Assembly: GCA_023079485.1 (NCBI GenBank) | Contig: CM041091.1 | Span: 34,963,093-35,027,092, forward strand | Direction: 5' to 3' | DNA length: 64,000 nucleotides | From: Archilochus colubris | Lineage: Eukaryota > Chordata > Aves > Apodiformes > Trochilidae | Shown here: positions 40,405 through 52,500 of the stretch, piece by piece | Layout of the letters: each line of letters opens with the position of its first letter | Position numbering within the stretch: the stretch's first letter is position 1 | The notes under the pieces: generated by a model | What the model was told of the DNA's origin: nothing | What the model saw: the letters and a program-made list of their open reading frames with translations, nothing else | The model's database searches: none | Made by a program: the position numbers and the translations under genes

Positions 40405-40476
40405 AAACCCCGAAGCCTCCCGCGGCGGCAGCTCCGTGCGGTGGCTGCAGGCACCGTCTCCCGGCCCGCGCCTCCT

Positions 40477-40495
40477 CCCGCCCCCGCCCGCCCCC
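40477..40495 (-). other. G-quadruplex motif just upstream of the start codon
   Basis: Four C runs of 3, 5, 3 and 5 separated by single G bases on the + strand, so the - strand has four G runs with one-base loops, a strong quadruplex motif. It ends about 20 bp before the ATG and also contains overlapping GC boxes for Sp/KLF factors. Confidence 0.6.
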
Positions 40496-40516
40496 GCCAC
40501 ACCGGCACCGTGCGAC

Positions 40517-40523
40517 ATGGCAG
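40517..40523 (+). CDS. PPP2R2D: PPP2R2D exon 1, coding part (7 nt)
   Basis: ATG GCA G, followed at once by the donor GTGAGG. Only Met, Ala and the first base of a Gly codon are encoded; the rest of exon 1 is 5' UTR whose start cannot be fixed from sequence. Intron 1 is 344 nt and lies inside the CpG island. A tiny coding part of exon 1 that opens MAG fits the family N-terminus. Confidence 0.9.
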
Positions 40524-43500
40524 GTGAGGCCGCGCGGGCTGCGGGACGGGCTGCGCCGGGGCCCCGGCCCCGCTTCCCCGCGGAGGGCGCCACGGCAGCC
40601 GGCAAGGCCGCAGCGGGCCGGGTGGCCGCAGGCAGCGCCCCGGCGGTGGCGGGAGCGGGGGTGTGGGGAACGGGGCCGCCCCGCGGGGCGCCGGGCCAAG
40701 CCGCAGCGTGGGGCCGAGGCGGTGGGGCCTGGCTTGGGCCGGGCCGTGCGGCGGCGGAGCGGGCCCCGCCGGGGAAGGGGCTGGGCCGGAGTCGGGGCGG
40801 TGGGGGCTCCGCGGGGCGCCGGGCCGGTGCCTCTCCTTCCCCTCACCGCCCTTTCTTCTCTCCGCAGGGGTGGCAGGAGGTGGAGGCGGCGGCGGCAGCA
40901 GCAGCTGCAGCAGCAGCAACGACTTCCAGTGGTGCTTCTCCCAGGTGAAGGGGGCTATCGACGAGGACGTGGCGGAAGGTAAGGGGAGGCCGCGGTCCAG
41001 CAGCCCCTGCTCCGCCACAGGCTCCCGGGGGCTCTGTCCCCGGCTGCCGCCGTGCCGGGGCTCTGCTCGCCGGCACCCGGCTTTCCTCTCGACATCGGGA
41101 GGAGCGGAGGGTGGGCACGGTGGGGCTGCAGCATCTCCCCAGCCCGGGGGCTGCGTGGCCATGACTAAGCTAGCGCCTGGGGAAGGGCACAATAGAGAAG
41201 GCACGGTGCTGCCTCCCGTCCCTGAATTCTAACTGGGGAGAAGAGGTAATGACAGTGATAAAGCAGAGGAAAAAAAAAACCAAACCTACACAAATGGAGT
41301 CTGTCAGGCTCGTCAAGTTTCACTCTGACGCAAAGAGAGCGTGCAGGTCTGTCATTTGTGCTTAATTTAAAAAGTAGGGTTTAAAGGCTTTCTGCAGCTG
41401 TGAGGAGATTTTATTCCTACTTGTTAACCTTTGGAAGCTATAAATATGGATATTTGAGTAGGGAGAACAGGCGCACCTTTACATTCCTCTGAAACTTTCT
41501 AAGCACAGCGTGGTTTTTTTGAATGAGTAGAAAATTAGAAATGTTTATGTTAGGAAAAGCATTTCTCTGTAGTACCTAGAAACAATGTGAAGTTTTGCTT
41601 GGCTTTGATAAGAAGGTGGGGTTTTTCCTTAATCTTCTCTGTTTAGACTGCTCAGGCTGTCAATACATTTTAGAAAAGAGAGTGTGAAGTGTGTGTGAGA
41701 AACTGTTCTGTGCTGTTTATTTGATTTTTACTGCATTAACTGAAATAGCTGTGTTTACTGTATTAAGTGAAATAACTTGCAGTGCTGGTGTGCCCTTGTC
41801 TTGGATTTTGTTTGTTTTGGTTTTTTTTTCAACTGGATGCAGTAAATATTTTTCCTTACTGTGTACTACAGGGAAATTACGCTGTGACAGTGTTTTCATT
41901 TTTGTACCACTTGTTTGACATTCCATTTAAAATTATAGCTATGGGAAGAATAGACTTGAAAACTCCTCAAGAAGTTAGTGCACAGGCTCAGTTGTTTTCT
42001 TATTTTCACCAAATACATTTTTCAACTTGTACTATTGTTCATAAGTTCCCAGAATTCTTATGAAAATGTATTTAAGTTGCTTTTATGAGTTTCCAAATGG
42101 TCCTTTTCAGTTAGGATCTATCATCTGTGTGACACTTCCTGTGCTGTAAAAACCAGACTTCTGTGAGCACCTTACTTCTCTGTCAATTGCTGAGCAACGA
42201 GGGTTTTGTAGAGCTGGAAAGCTTCTCCTTTTTGAAACACCAATATATCCTAAACCCAGTTAATTATTTAAGTGCGTAACAGCTCAAAGAGGAACTTGCA
42301 TTACTGCTGAGACACACATCACCAAGGCAGAGCTCTTCTCTAGGAGAGGGGAAACCCCTTGGCTTGAGTAAACTAGAGGTGGCCTGGGGAAATAGTGATG
42401 GTAATGCTCAACACTTACCACGGGTTTCCCCAGACTGCCTTATTTATGTGACTTCTCCTGCAGTGGGGACTGCAGGCTGTGTGTGATGCTAACACGTGAG
42501 GAATGCAATCTTCCTCAGAGCAATTAATAGAGGTAATCATTCAGCAGCTGGTTTTGCAGAACTGGTACTAGAGTTTTGATTTCCTGCTAGAGTACTAGAA
42601 CTGCTTACAGTTTCTGTGACTCATTCTCTTTTGTTTTGTGGGCTCTTCTCCCTCCAGCAGTTTCTGCCTTGAAATTGGAATTAAATAAAGGAAATAGACC
42701 ATTTGCTTATAATTGCTTAAATTTGACCCAGGAGTATGCAGTGAGAATGCAGTTACATTGCTAGGTTTTTGGCCCTAGGTATGGAAATGCTTGCTCGTTA
42801 CCATTTCTTAGAACATCTTTTACAAGACTGCACATCTAACCCTATGTGATGGGTGGCTATTTCCTTGAGATAGTCTTGTTGCAGATATTGCAGAAAACCA
42901 CTGTAAATTTCATGTAAATTTTTGTGGTACTGAAAACTCACTATTTCTGTATTTATTTTTTTTCCTCTTTCCAGTTTTGTGACAAACTCTATATAAGAAA
43001 TCTGAAAATGATGAAGTATCTGTCAAATGTATCAAAACAGGCCTTTTTGCTAAGTGTTCTTACAGAGGGGTCATGCAGTAGTTGAAATTAGAAAGCCTGA
43101 TAGTCGAGCACACTTCTGACTGAAGTGCAGTCCAAGAATACTTTCTACATTCAATAGTTGTCTCTCATGTCTGTTGCTTTAATAAAAATATTAGCATGGC
43201 TGTGACAAATTCCTGTAGTTAGATTTGCAGTTGCTATCCCCAGGATTTTTTCTAACTGGGTCATTAATATGGAAAATTGCTTTGTCTCCTCTTTGTGTAC
43301 TCACACGTTCTTCAGTGAGTAATCTTTGAAATGCATACAATGCTCTGTTGAAATACATAGAAGAGCAGTGTTTGCATGACCAATCTGGCTGTTTCAAAAA
43401 GATCAGGAAAATAGCAGTTACTGAAGTACATAGTTTTCTAAAGCAGAAAAGTTTAATTGTTAGATTTGAGGAGGAGGGTTGGAGGGTAGAAGTGATTTTG

Positions 43501-46500
43501 AATGAAAGGCTTGGTATTGAGGATGGAAAAAACCTCAACTATATAAAAAAAAAGTGTTATTTTGTTAGTGTAAAACCATGTGACTATAAAACCCATCCTG
43601 ATTCCAATTCTTGTATTACTTTTTTTGGTAGAAAGTACCTTTCTAGATACAGGCACCTTTTTACTTTCTATGACACTGCCTGAGACCTAATAAGTTCTGT
43701 GATTTCAGGGTTTAATTTATTTTGTTTGTTCAAAAGCATTCTGTTTGAGGGAGGACTGGCAAGCAAAATATAAACCAGTTTATTAAATCATGTACAGGTA
43801 TGCCCAAATTTCCTTGGGCCAGATGTTGTGCATGTAATCCATGACTACTACTGGGTGTAAGTAACAGAATACATAGGGAGAGAGGGAGGGGGCACCATAA
43901 GCCCTCCTGACTGATTTTTGCTGGTGAAAAGTGGGAGATACTGGCAAGAATGTCTGATCCTTATTAGAATGTGAAGCTGTGTGCTGTGGAGATCATGGGC
44001 TTCCCATGACTGACACTGGGATTTCCTTGGGCCTTTCAAAGCAGTCAGTAGGGGGTTTGGGTTGTGGGAAACTGTTCCCTCCTGTAAACACTGATTTAAT
44101 TTGCCTCTCCTCAGATACATTTTCCTTTTTTAGGTTTTTGCAGCCTTGAAGTTATGGTTATACCCCAAATGAAAGAGGTACTGCTTTGCTCATGGAGCTT
44201 CATCATCTTAAGTCTTAAAGTGTTTTAAGTTATGTTTGAAACCTTTTTGGAATCAGCAGAGTGCACAGCCTGGTCTTGTAGGCAGTGCTGGTTATGGCAC
44301 TGGAAAATAAACTGCAGTATCTTATGTGTGTTAACATGCAAGTAACTCTGGAGACTACTGAAGAAAGGTGGTGTCTTTGATTAACACTGGTGTTGGTGAA
44401 TTTCTTAAAGTTTCTCTCCCTCTCTAAGAATCTTTAGTTTGGCTCCTCATTGTAAGGAATCCCAGGTTTACAAGTGAACACCTGTGCTTTGACAACAACA
44501 AAAAAGAAGCTGTAGGTGATCTTCAGGCTTCATAAAACTGATCTTGTAAAGTGATGATGTCTTGGCTTTCTGTGAGGAAGAGACTCTGTCCTGACATCTA
44601 ACTTTTTACACTCCTTTTAAATCTGCAATCTTTATCATGGTATCACATTTTGATAATTTTTTTTATCTGGCATGCTCTCTTGGTGGGTGTATTGAGCCAC
44701 AGGGCTCAAATGTCCAGTATGAGAACATAAATGTCCAGTATTTTGAGAATTTTGAAAAGTGTATCCTTTTTCATAAAGGAAACAAGGAAATTTACAGCCT
44801 AGGTGGAGGCCCCAGAGGCAGTCAGAAGTGGTTCGTAAGTGCCTTATTTTGCTGTTGAAGTTCATCCATAGCTTTTGTTTCTCACATCTTGTTCCTGACA
44901 CAGATACATAGAAGAAAGAGCAGTCTTGTCAGGAAACTACAGAGGTGTAGGTTTATGGACATTGAGAGGAGGGAAAAAAGATTCTCAGTGCCAGTGGAAG
45001 ATGGTGAGTGGAGTTACGAAGAAAAGATAAGAAAATCCTTTCAAAGTCCAAGCAGCCACAGGGCTACAAGAGAAGATGGGAATGCCCAGCTTAGGAATGA
45101 ATAATAAACAGTTTGTGTAAGCAGTGAGTATCCATGGCAGAGCTGCAAGGTAGAAATGCAAAATAAAACATTCTGAGTAGTGATAACACAGAAAGGATCA
45201 GGAGCCTTTCCATCTGCCCTGTTGAGCTGTGAGCAGAGGCACAGCCTTTGTTCTGAGGGCAGGCTGTGGTACAGCTTGTGTTACCTCCTGACCTGGGACA
45301 CCAGGGGTACTGTTCACACACACACACACTGTCACTCTGCTGTTGGTTGAGTGCTTTAACATCTGGGTGGAAAGCTTAATCAAAAATTACAGAAATCACT
45401 GTTGAAATACATTTTTAAAAAGCACAGGAGAGTGAGAAAAGCTTCATTTATCCATCATTTTAAGGCTCAATTAATTCCCAATAAAAGTACCTTGAAAAGC
45501 ACAATAATTAACTACTTAGGAAAAACCTAACAGAATAACATGAATTAATTTACTTCCAGTAGGAGAAAGCTTATTGGAATTACTAATCCAGAGTTTAAAA
45601 AATAATACTGAGGCAATAGATTTGCATTCAGAATACTGGATTGTGTCATGAGTATTATAAATAGCCCCCATAATTATTCATTGCTTGTAAGAAAAGACAT
45701 GGTGAGCTTTGGCAAGCATGAAGGTAAAGTTTATTTCTGTCTTACTGAACTTCAGATTCACTGCTCCCTTTTCTAGCTGCCTCTTTACCCTTTCTTTGTA
45801 CTGACACATCCGGACAACTCCATGCACTTTAACTCAGTGAAATGGGATTTGGTTTTTTTAATTCAAAGGAATTCCAGCATCAAATTGCAGTCTCGTTCCA
45901 TTGAAAAGAAAATACAAGTTTTAATAAATGTAGGAATTACTATAATAGTATTTTCTGAGATGCAAACTCTTGGGTGACAGTTAAATCATCTGAATAAGTG
46001 TTTGGTTTCTGGGAGTTTGCTGGGAGGCCCAACCTTTGGAACAGGTCTTGGGAACAGTTTGACACCTTATGTTGCTGCTTTTCTCCAGTTTGTTGCAGTG
46101 CTCCAAGCAGGATGGGCTGTGCCCTGGCTCCTCAGAGCAGCCAAGTGGCTGTGCTCCAGGCAGGGCCCAGGACAGGCAGGAGCTGGCAGTCTCCTCCAGA
46201 GCAAGGCTCTTGTTTGGAGTTTGCCATGGGCTGTCCCAGCAGTGCTGGCTGCAAGCCTCTGCTCCAGCTCCACCGTGCTGGACAAGCCCCTGCACCCCTC
46301 CTGCAGCAGCTCAGGTGTCCTCTTTGTGCCCTTGGTTAACCTTAAACCTGGTCAAGGGTTTAGACTGGGACAAAAAGCAGTTACTTGAGACTAAGTTAAA
46401 TCTACCAGGTGCTTAAAGGCAATCCAAGCCATTTTGCAAATTGGTTAAATGTTAGGCCTTAATTGTTACACCTGATGGATATTTAAGTGGGCAGAGCTGC

Positions 46501-49500
46501 ACTGATATCTGTTCTATCAAGTGTCTATCTTTTCCTCCAGTACTCTTAGCTTGCTCCTTTTATATTCTTTTATTTGGCTCTGTTTGAGTCTTCTCTTTGT
46601 TGCTCTGAAGTGATGGTCCTTGCCCCAGGTCACCATGGTTTTCCCAGCCCTGCCTTGATGTGGTACTTCGTCACTCCTTGGTGTGAAAGATTTCTGCTCA
46701 TTCTGACAGCCCACCTTCAGTTCAGCACGGTCTCACAGGGAGATCCCGACCTCTGCTATCCTGATTTTCACATAACCTGTATTTACCCTTCTCTCTCTGC
46801 TACACTCCATCAGCTGTGGGAGGGGGTGCCTCCCCTGCACAGTGCAGGACAGCAGTGTGTGTCAGAGGGAAAGGTGTGCCACCTTTGATTCTGATTGCAG
46901 GCACAGAAATGTTCTATGTTTAGTTTCCACTGGCAATCTCCCTGGCAGTTTATGCCAGCCATCTGGCTTTGGCCCAGACCCAAGCATTTCCTCTCACATA
47001 GTCCTTAAAGCAGTTCATTCTCTGGGACAGATGATGGAAAAAAGGTGCTGGGTGTTAAAAATGTTTTCAAGGGGAGGGGCAGGAGACCGGTCTGCTAACA
47101 TGCTTTTTTTTTTGTCAGTATGTGTACTGAATGTGAAGCTGTGTGTTGTCTGTTACCTATCTGGAAAATTTTAATCTAAAATCCATTAGAAGGCCTCCTT
47201 TTTAGATTGTGTTTGAAAATAGTGACTATTTTACTTCCTTGCTCATTATATGTCTGAGGAGTGAGCTTTTAAAAAAAGTCTGAGTGCCTTAGAGGAATGA
47301 GAAGTTGATGTCCAGTTAGTGTTAGTCCTAAACTTGGACTGCAGCTGCAGATTCATTAATTGACTCGAGGAGCTGTGAAGTGATTATGGGGATGGGGTTT
47401 CAGTTTTTAGATGTTAACTGGAGTGGCAATAGCAAAGTTTGCCATGGCTAATTTTAGGTGTCTGGTGTTCTGGATCTCTCTTCATTCTCCATTACCTAAA
47501 CAGAGAGCCCAAGTGTTGGTACCAGTGCTGGTTAGAAATACTTGGTATGAATCCTTTGTGTCCTTAAATTGGTTTGCTGGTTTTAGCTTGCTGTCATCTC
47601 ATCCCCCCCATCCCCTGTATAACTGGCCCAGGAGGCTTTGTAGAACTTTAGCAGAACTATGGCAGGGGTTTTGTGATCTGTGGAGGTTAATATTCAGCAG
47701 TGATATTAAAGGTTTAGAGCATTTATACTGAATTTTGAGACTTCTGTCTAGGTTTACAGGGTAAGTCTCAGTCACTGAGAATGGTTTCCAGTGCATTGAT
47801 ATAATGATGGATTTTTCTCCCATTTTTGTTCCAGTGTGGCTAGGAGCCTCTGTTCTGGAAGTAGCCATGTAAACTTTTCTCCTGTATACTACTGAGAGCA
47901 GCAAGACCTATGACTTTACACCAAGCTGCCTCTCTCGCAATATTTGTTTCCTTCCGGACATGAAAAATTAATGTTTAGCTTCTTTCTGCTAGAAAATTAA
48001 TTCCAACATAGTGAGATTTCTTTGGAATTAATTTTCTAGTTTACTCCTTTAACCTGCTTTGAGATAACATAGTGCTGAAGACACTGGGTGGAATCATTTC
48101 TAATATCTTTAGAGAAAATGAGTTTAATGCATAAAAAGTTTGATACAAAACTTTTATATATATATATATAAAACTGATAAATCATATTCTGAAGTTTTTA
48201 ACTGAGAAAATTTTTGGAGAAAGTTTCTCTGGTTTTGTCCCGATGTGGCCCCTTTGCTTGCCTGTTCCAGCATAGCATGTTGGGGGTAATTCTTTCACAT
48301 ACAGTTTCAGGGCTGATTTAAAATTTCAAGTTGCTTTTTCCAGTTGTGGTCAATTAGTGAAGAGAGGCATTCTCCACTGGCATGACCATTTTACCTGTAC
48401 TTTTTGTTTAAAACCACTCTTCATATACTGTGTCGAGGACATCTGTTAATAAGAGATGAAACATGGGTTATATGTTGGGAAAACTGGTTAGGCTTCTTAA
48501 TAATCTTCCTCATAAGAATGAGGGATTGTTGAAAGGAATTAAAAGATAGCACATAAAAATCAATACAGAAAGGTAGTTTTCATCTAGTTTCCAACTGCCA
48601 ACTCTGAAACTAATTGCTATCATATACTTGAAATCTTAGTTTTTATACCTGCATAATGTAAAATATAATGAAATATTTGCATGGCTAGCAGTCAGCAGTA
48701 TCAATAAATAAATGTTTACTTATAGTTTTATGCTGAGTGGTTTGTTGGTGTTGTTACCATATGCCTAAACCTGTGACAGACATTTACAGCTCCTTATCTC
48801 TCTGCCCCTTGGTTAGGGATTGTTTAAAGGCAATTACTTCTTTATTGCCACCCCAAAGATTAATTGTGGCATACATTGGTAAATAAATACTGGCTGTTTT
48901 CAAGGTTCAGTCCCAAGGGCACTTCAGTCAGTTTGAACTGGAGGTCCTGCAGCTTTTCCTGTGCTCTCCCTGTCCTTCAGCTGCAGTCATCCTTGGCTCT
49001 TGTTTGTTGAGATGTTGATGCCCCTGCACAGGCTCACGTCAGGGAGCTCAACTAGAAGAATATTTGTCCTTTGGGGTTTTGGTTTGTTTTTTTCTCCCTT
49101 TGGCAGAGGGGAGGGATACCCAGTTTAGATTCCTGAAGTACCTACTTGAATACTCAGCTCAGAGGAACAGCCAGTATCCCCCAGCCCCTTCAGTCAGTGC
49201 CAGCTGTAGAACACTGCAGATGAACCACTGCTGGTAGGATTCTTACTCTGGGGAGCCCTGTGCAGGCATATCTCCATTGCCTGGTTTAGTGTTTTCTATC
49301 AACAGGTAGAATACACACAGTTTGGATTCTTAGAAGGATGTGGCTCACTGAAGGCCTCAAGAGATTTTAAAAATGGAGAAAAGTCGGAGTGTTTTATATT
49401 GTAACTAAAAGTTTGTTAGTGGGTACTAATGATGAAAATCAAGAAGTTGTGCTGTTGCATAAATACAAGTTGTAATTTTGTTTTGTGTTCAGACATTTTG

Positions 49501-52500
49501 ATCTGCTTCACACATTACAGTGCTATTTTATTTCTGTTTTGTTTACAGCTGATATTATTTCAACAGTTGAATTTAATTACTCTGGTGATCTTCTTGCAAC
49601 AGGAGACAAAGGTGGCAGAGTGGTTATATTTCAAAGGGAACAAGAGGTCAGTGACTTGAAAAACAAAAGTGCTGTTACTACACTGTTCTTGTGTTGCACA
49701 GTCTCCATCTTTTCATGCCATGAGGTTTAAATGGTTGGTTACTTTTCTCAGAAAACACTAAGTTAGCCAAATTTTTAAATATCTGCCTTGTGCTGGACTT
49801 AGGTGAGTTTGGTGGTTCCCTTTCCTGGTCTAAGAAGGAAAAAATCCCAAAAGTACAATGAGTTCTTTATATACCTGATATGCTTATTACCAGTTTGCAG
49901 ATTGCCTCTGGACTTTGTCTTAAACTTTACACTTGGTCAGACTGATTGGGAAGTTGACAAATTCTTATGTGCTGAAGGTTTTTTTCATCAGAATCCCTCT
50001 TCTTCCATGATGTGGTTTAAATGATGCTCAGTTAACAAACAGTTGTATGTAGTATTTTGCATCTCATCCTCAGCTGTTTATAAACCCTTTTATTAGAGGT
50101 GACATAGGAATTTTGCTTTGAGCATTTTGAGAGGTAATGGAATAAAAATACCATTGCTGAAAAAGTTGCTGAAATGTTATACTGCTACACCTAGACAGCT
50201 CATAGCTCATTTATCATTTAGTCTGGTGTATAGACTTAACTAAGGGGGAGATCAAGGTCAAAAGTGTCCCTCTGCTCAGGATCTCTGACTTGCCTGATGC
50301 TTGCTTAGAGCAGAACTATTACTGGTTGGCTTTCAGCTGTTGGTGCTGTTGTAAAACGAATAAACAAACAAACCAAGCAAGACTGTAGAGAAGAGTTGGG
50401 CACAAGAGAAGTTTTTCTTGTGCAAGACTGCAGAATTTCTGGAGTGGAGGCAAAAGATCTAAAGTACATTTGCTGGAATCTTAATAAAATCTTACAACAA
50501 TATTTTTAGACGGCATGGATTTTAGACTAGATTAACAAGGTTGATAGCAACTTAGGGTAGTTACAGACCTTCCACACCCTTTAATTTGGGAAGGCAGGCT
50601 GAAATGTTGTACCTCATGCCTTGAACTCATGGGACATAATTGCAGCTCCAAGCAGCTGAATATTCCACCCAGCTGTGTGAGTAAATAGTGAGACCAATGC
50701 CTCCTGCCAGACCACGCAGCCTGCACTGTGGGGTTAGGTAAGAAGTGTAGAGGACTGCACTGGATAGTGTCAGTTCAAAGGATCCTGTCCAAAGTGCCTG
50801 AAAATTACATGACAGGTAGGGAGTAAAATAATAATGTAAAGCCTCAGCAGTAGCTAACACTCCAGACTTGTGAGAGATTGGAGGGGGGAAAAAAAAACCC
50901 TAGCTGAAATAACCTTATCAAAGTTGCCAAGTGAAGTGTGGGAAGATGAGGAAGAGGCAGAGCAAAGGTTGCCTTCCCAGGCTGAGGCTGGTCCTGCAGT
51001 CTCCAGGGCTGGGAGGCACTGGGTTGCTGCGCAGAAGAGCCTTTTCCTGCACGGCTCCTGCCTGTCTTGGCAAGGGACTTGGGCTGGCTCCCAGGAGAGG
51101 GATTTCCCATTGTGATTCGGGAAGTTTGTGTATTTTCAGAAGTTGTGGGCACTGCAGCCCTGCTAGTGGTGTTGTTCTCTAAACATGAATCACTGTCTAG
51201 CCTGACAGCTGGTCTTCAAATCTGATCCTGCAAATGTGTGGAGACTTGAGGCTTTGGTCTCTGATGTAGCTACTGAGTCTACTTAATGAGGATAGTGCAA
51301 GGGGTGTTCCAGCTCTGTGAGGGGAAGAGACATTTCTGTATTTGTAATGTCTGTGGTACAAACAGCTTAGATGAAAATGTGGTAATTCCAGCCTTCAAAT
51401 TTTTATAATAAAAAAGGTTAGCAAAGCCTTGCTACAACTCCTGAGCACAGCATGTTTTAAAATGAGTAGGAAAGGATCTAGTGCTCAGACTTGACCTCGC
51501 TGTCCCTTCAGCAGAATGACTTTGTGCAACAGGGTTTTATAAAAAACCTGTTTGATTACTCTGTGTCCTTAAACATTTATTTCCTAGTCTGGAAAACCCC
51601 ACATTATTTCCATGTTTTGGTGATAGAGGAGGGAGTTTTGGGTAAGGATGGGAATAGAGGTTAGGTGAAGTGCAGGCATAATCGCATGGAGTTGGTGGGT
51701 TAGGATTTAGGATGTGATTACCTTCCCTGCTCCAGTTCTGATGGAACTGCTTGGGAGAGGTAGCGTAGCCTAGAACTCCTCCACAGAAAGGCAAGGACTC
51801 TTATGAACAGTATATGCCTCTGAAGAGTGCTTTGATTTGTTATGTTCTTTGAGTACACACATTTTTTAAAATATAAATATTTATGTTTTTAAAAGAAACT
51901 GTGTGCACTGTATTGATGCTAAACTACATACAGTATCATAGAGTAAAATGTGAACTTCATCAAGATCTGTTGTAAAAAGTTTGCTACTTGAAAATTTCTA
52001 GTCATTAGTTTGTATATAAAATCCTAATGAACCAAGTGACAACAGCTTCAAGAAATACTGTGTTTCCTTGCAGAATAAAAGCCGTCCTCATTCTAGGGGA
52101 GAATACAATGTTTACAGTACCTTTCAGAGTCATGAAGCTGAGTTTGACTACTTGAAAAGTCTAGAAATCGAGGAAAAAATTAATAAAATTAGGTGGTTAC
52201 CACAACAGAATGCTGCTCATTTCCTGCTGTCTACAAACGGTAAGGACACTATTTTTGCACAAAGAATTGTTTATATCATTTGAATATTACCTCACCTGTG
52301 ACCCACTTTGTTTGTTTTTTTTTTTCTTGGAGTTTTCTGGGATTGCTTTAATGTCTTCTCTAGTTACATGCAAAATATGCTTTGATTGCAGTACTTTGTA
52401 AATTACTGATTTGTGAATGTAAAAATAACGAAGCAGCAACAGAAAAGGCAGCTCCAGAGCTGCATTCTGTAAATATTCCCACCATGCTGTCCATTTATAT

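Larger units (their letters stand above)
40390..40523 (+). other. Possible upstream ORF overlapping the PPP2R2D start, out of frame
   Basis: An ATG at 40390 with G at -3 and G at +4 opens a frame shifted by one relative to the main ATG. After splicing out introns 1 and 2 it would run about 82 codons, through a CAG-rich reading of exon 2, and stop at a TGA in the first bases of exon 3 (49550-49552). It exists in the mRNA only if transcription starts upstream of 40390. The encoded peptide resembles nothing I recognise. Confidence 0.4.
39890..41170 (+). promoter_or_regulatory. PPP2R2D: CpG island promoter of PPP2R2D
   Basis: CpG density rises sharply from about 39.89 kb and falls off after 41.17 kb, in a window that is otherwise CpG-poor. 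The island contains the ATG at 40517, exon 2, a consensus CRE, a YY1-type site and several GC boxes. No TATA box is seen, which fits a broad housekeeping promoter. The transcription start is probably between about 40,370 and 40,480. A divergent non-coding transcript to the left would be usual for such a promoter but cannot be shown from sequence. Confidence 0.88.
40979..49548 (+). other. PPP2R2D: PPP2R2D intron 2 (8.6 kb)
   Basis: The donor is GTAAGG and the acceptor TTTACAG. The intron is mostly AT-rich single-copy sequence without recognisable coding content. Apart from the inverted repeat and AT palindrome listed separately, I see short direct duplications (for example AAATGTCCAGTAT twice near 44.71 and 44.73 kb) and a more GC-rich patch at 46.0-46.3 kb, open in several frames but not protein-like. 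No tRNA or convincing snoRNA was found. Confidence 0.85.

Noticed and set aside
39593..40405. 270-codon + strand open frame before PPP2R2D
   Set aside because: Low-complexity Pro/Arg/Ser reading of the promoter island; not in frame with PPP2R2D and no family resemblance.
40101..41204. Long open frame (367 codons) on the - strand across the CpG island
   Set aside because: Pro/Arg/Gly/Ala-rich reading of GC-rich DNA antisense to PPP2R2D exons 1-2; no domain resemblance, and long frames are expected where stop codons are rare.
44546..44600. GTGATGA followed by CTGA, C/D-box snoRNA-like
   Set aside because: Box spacing of about 40 nt is too short and the terminal stem is only a few base pairs of A/T.
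42500..49540. Possible further coding exons inside intron 2
   Set aside because: Exons 2 and 3 join in frame and match the family without a gap; other frames in the intron resemble nothing.
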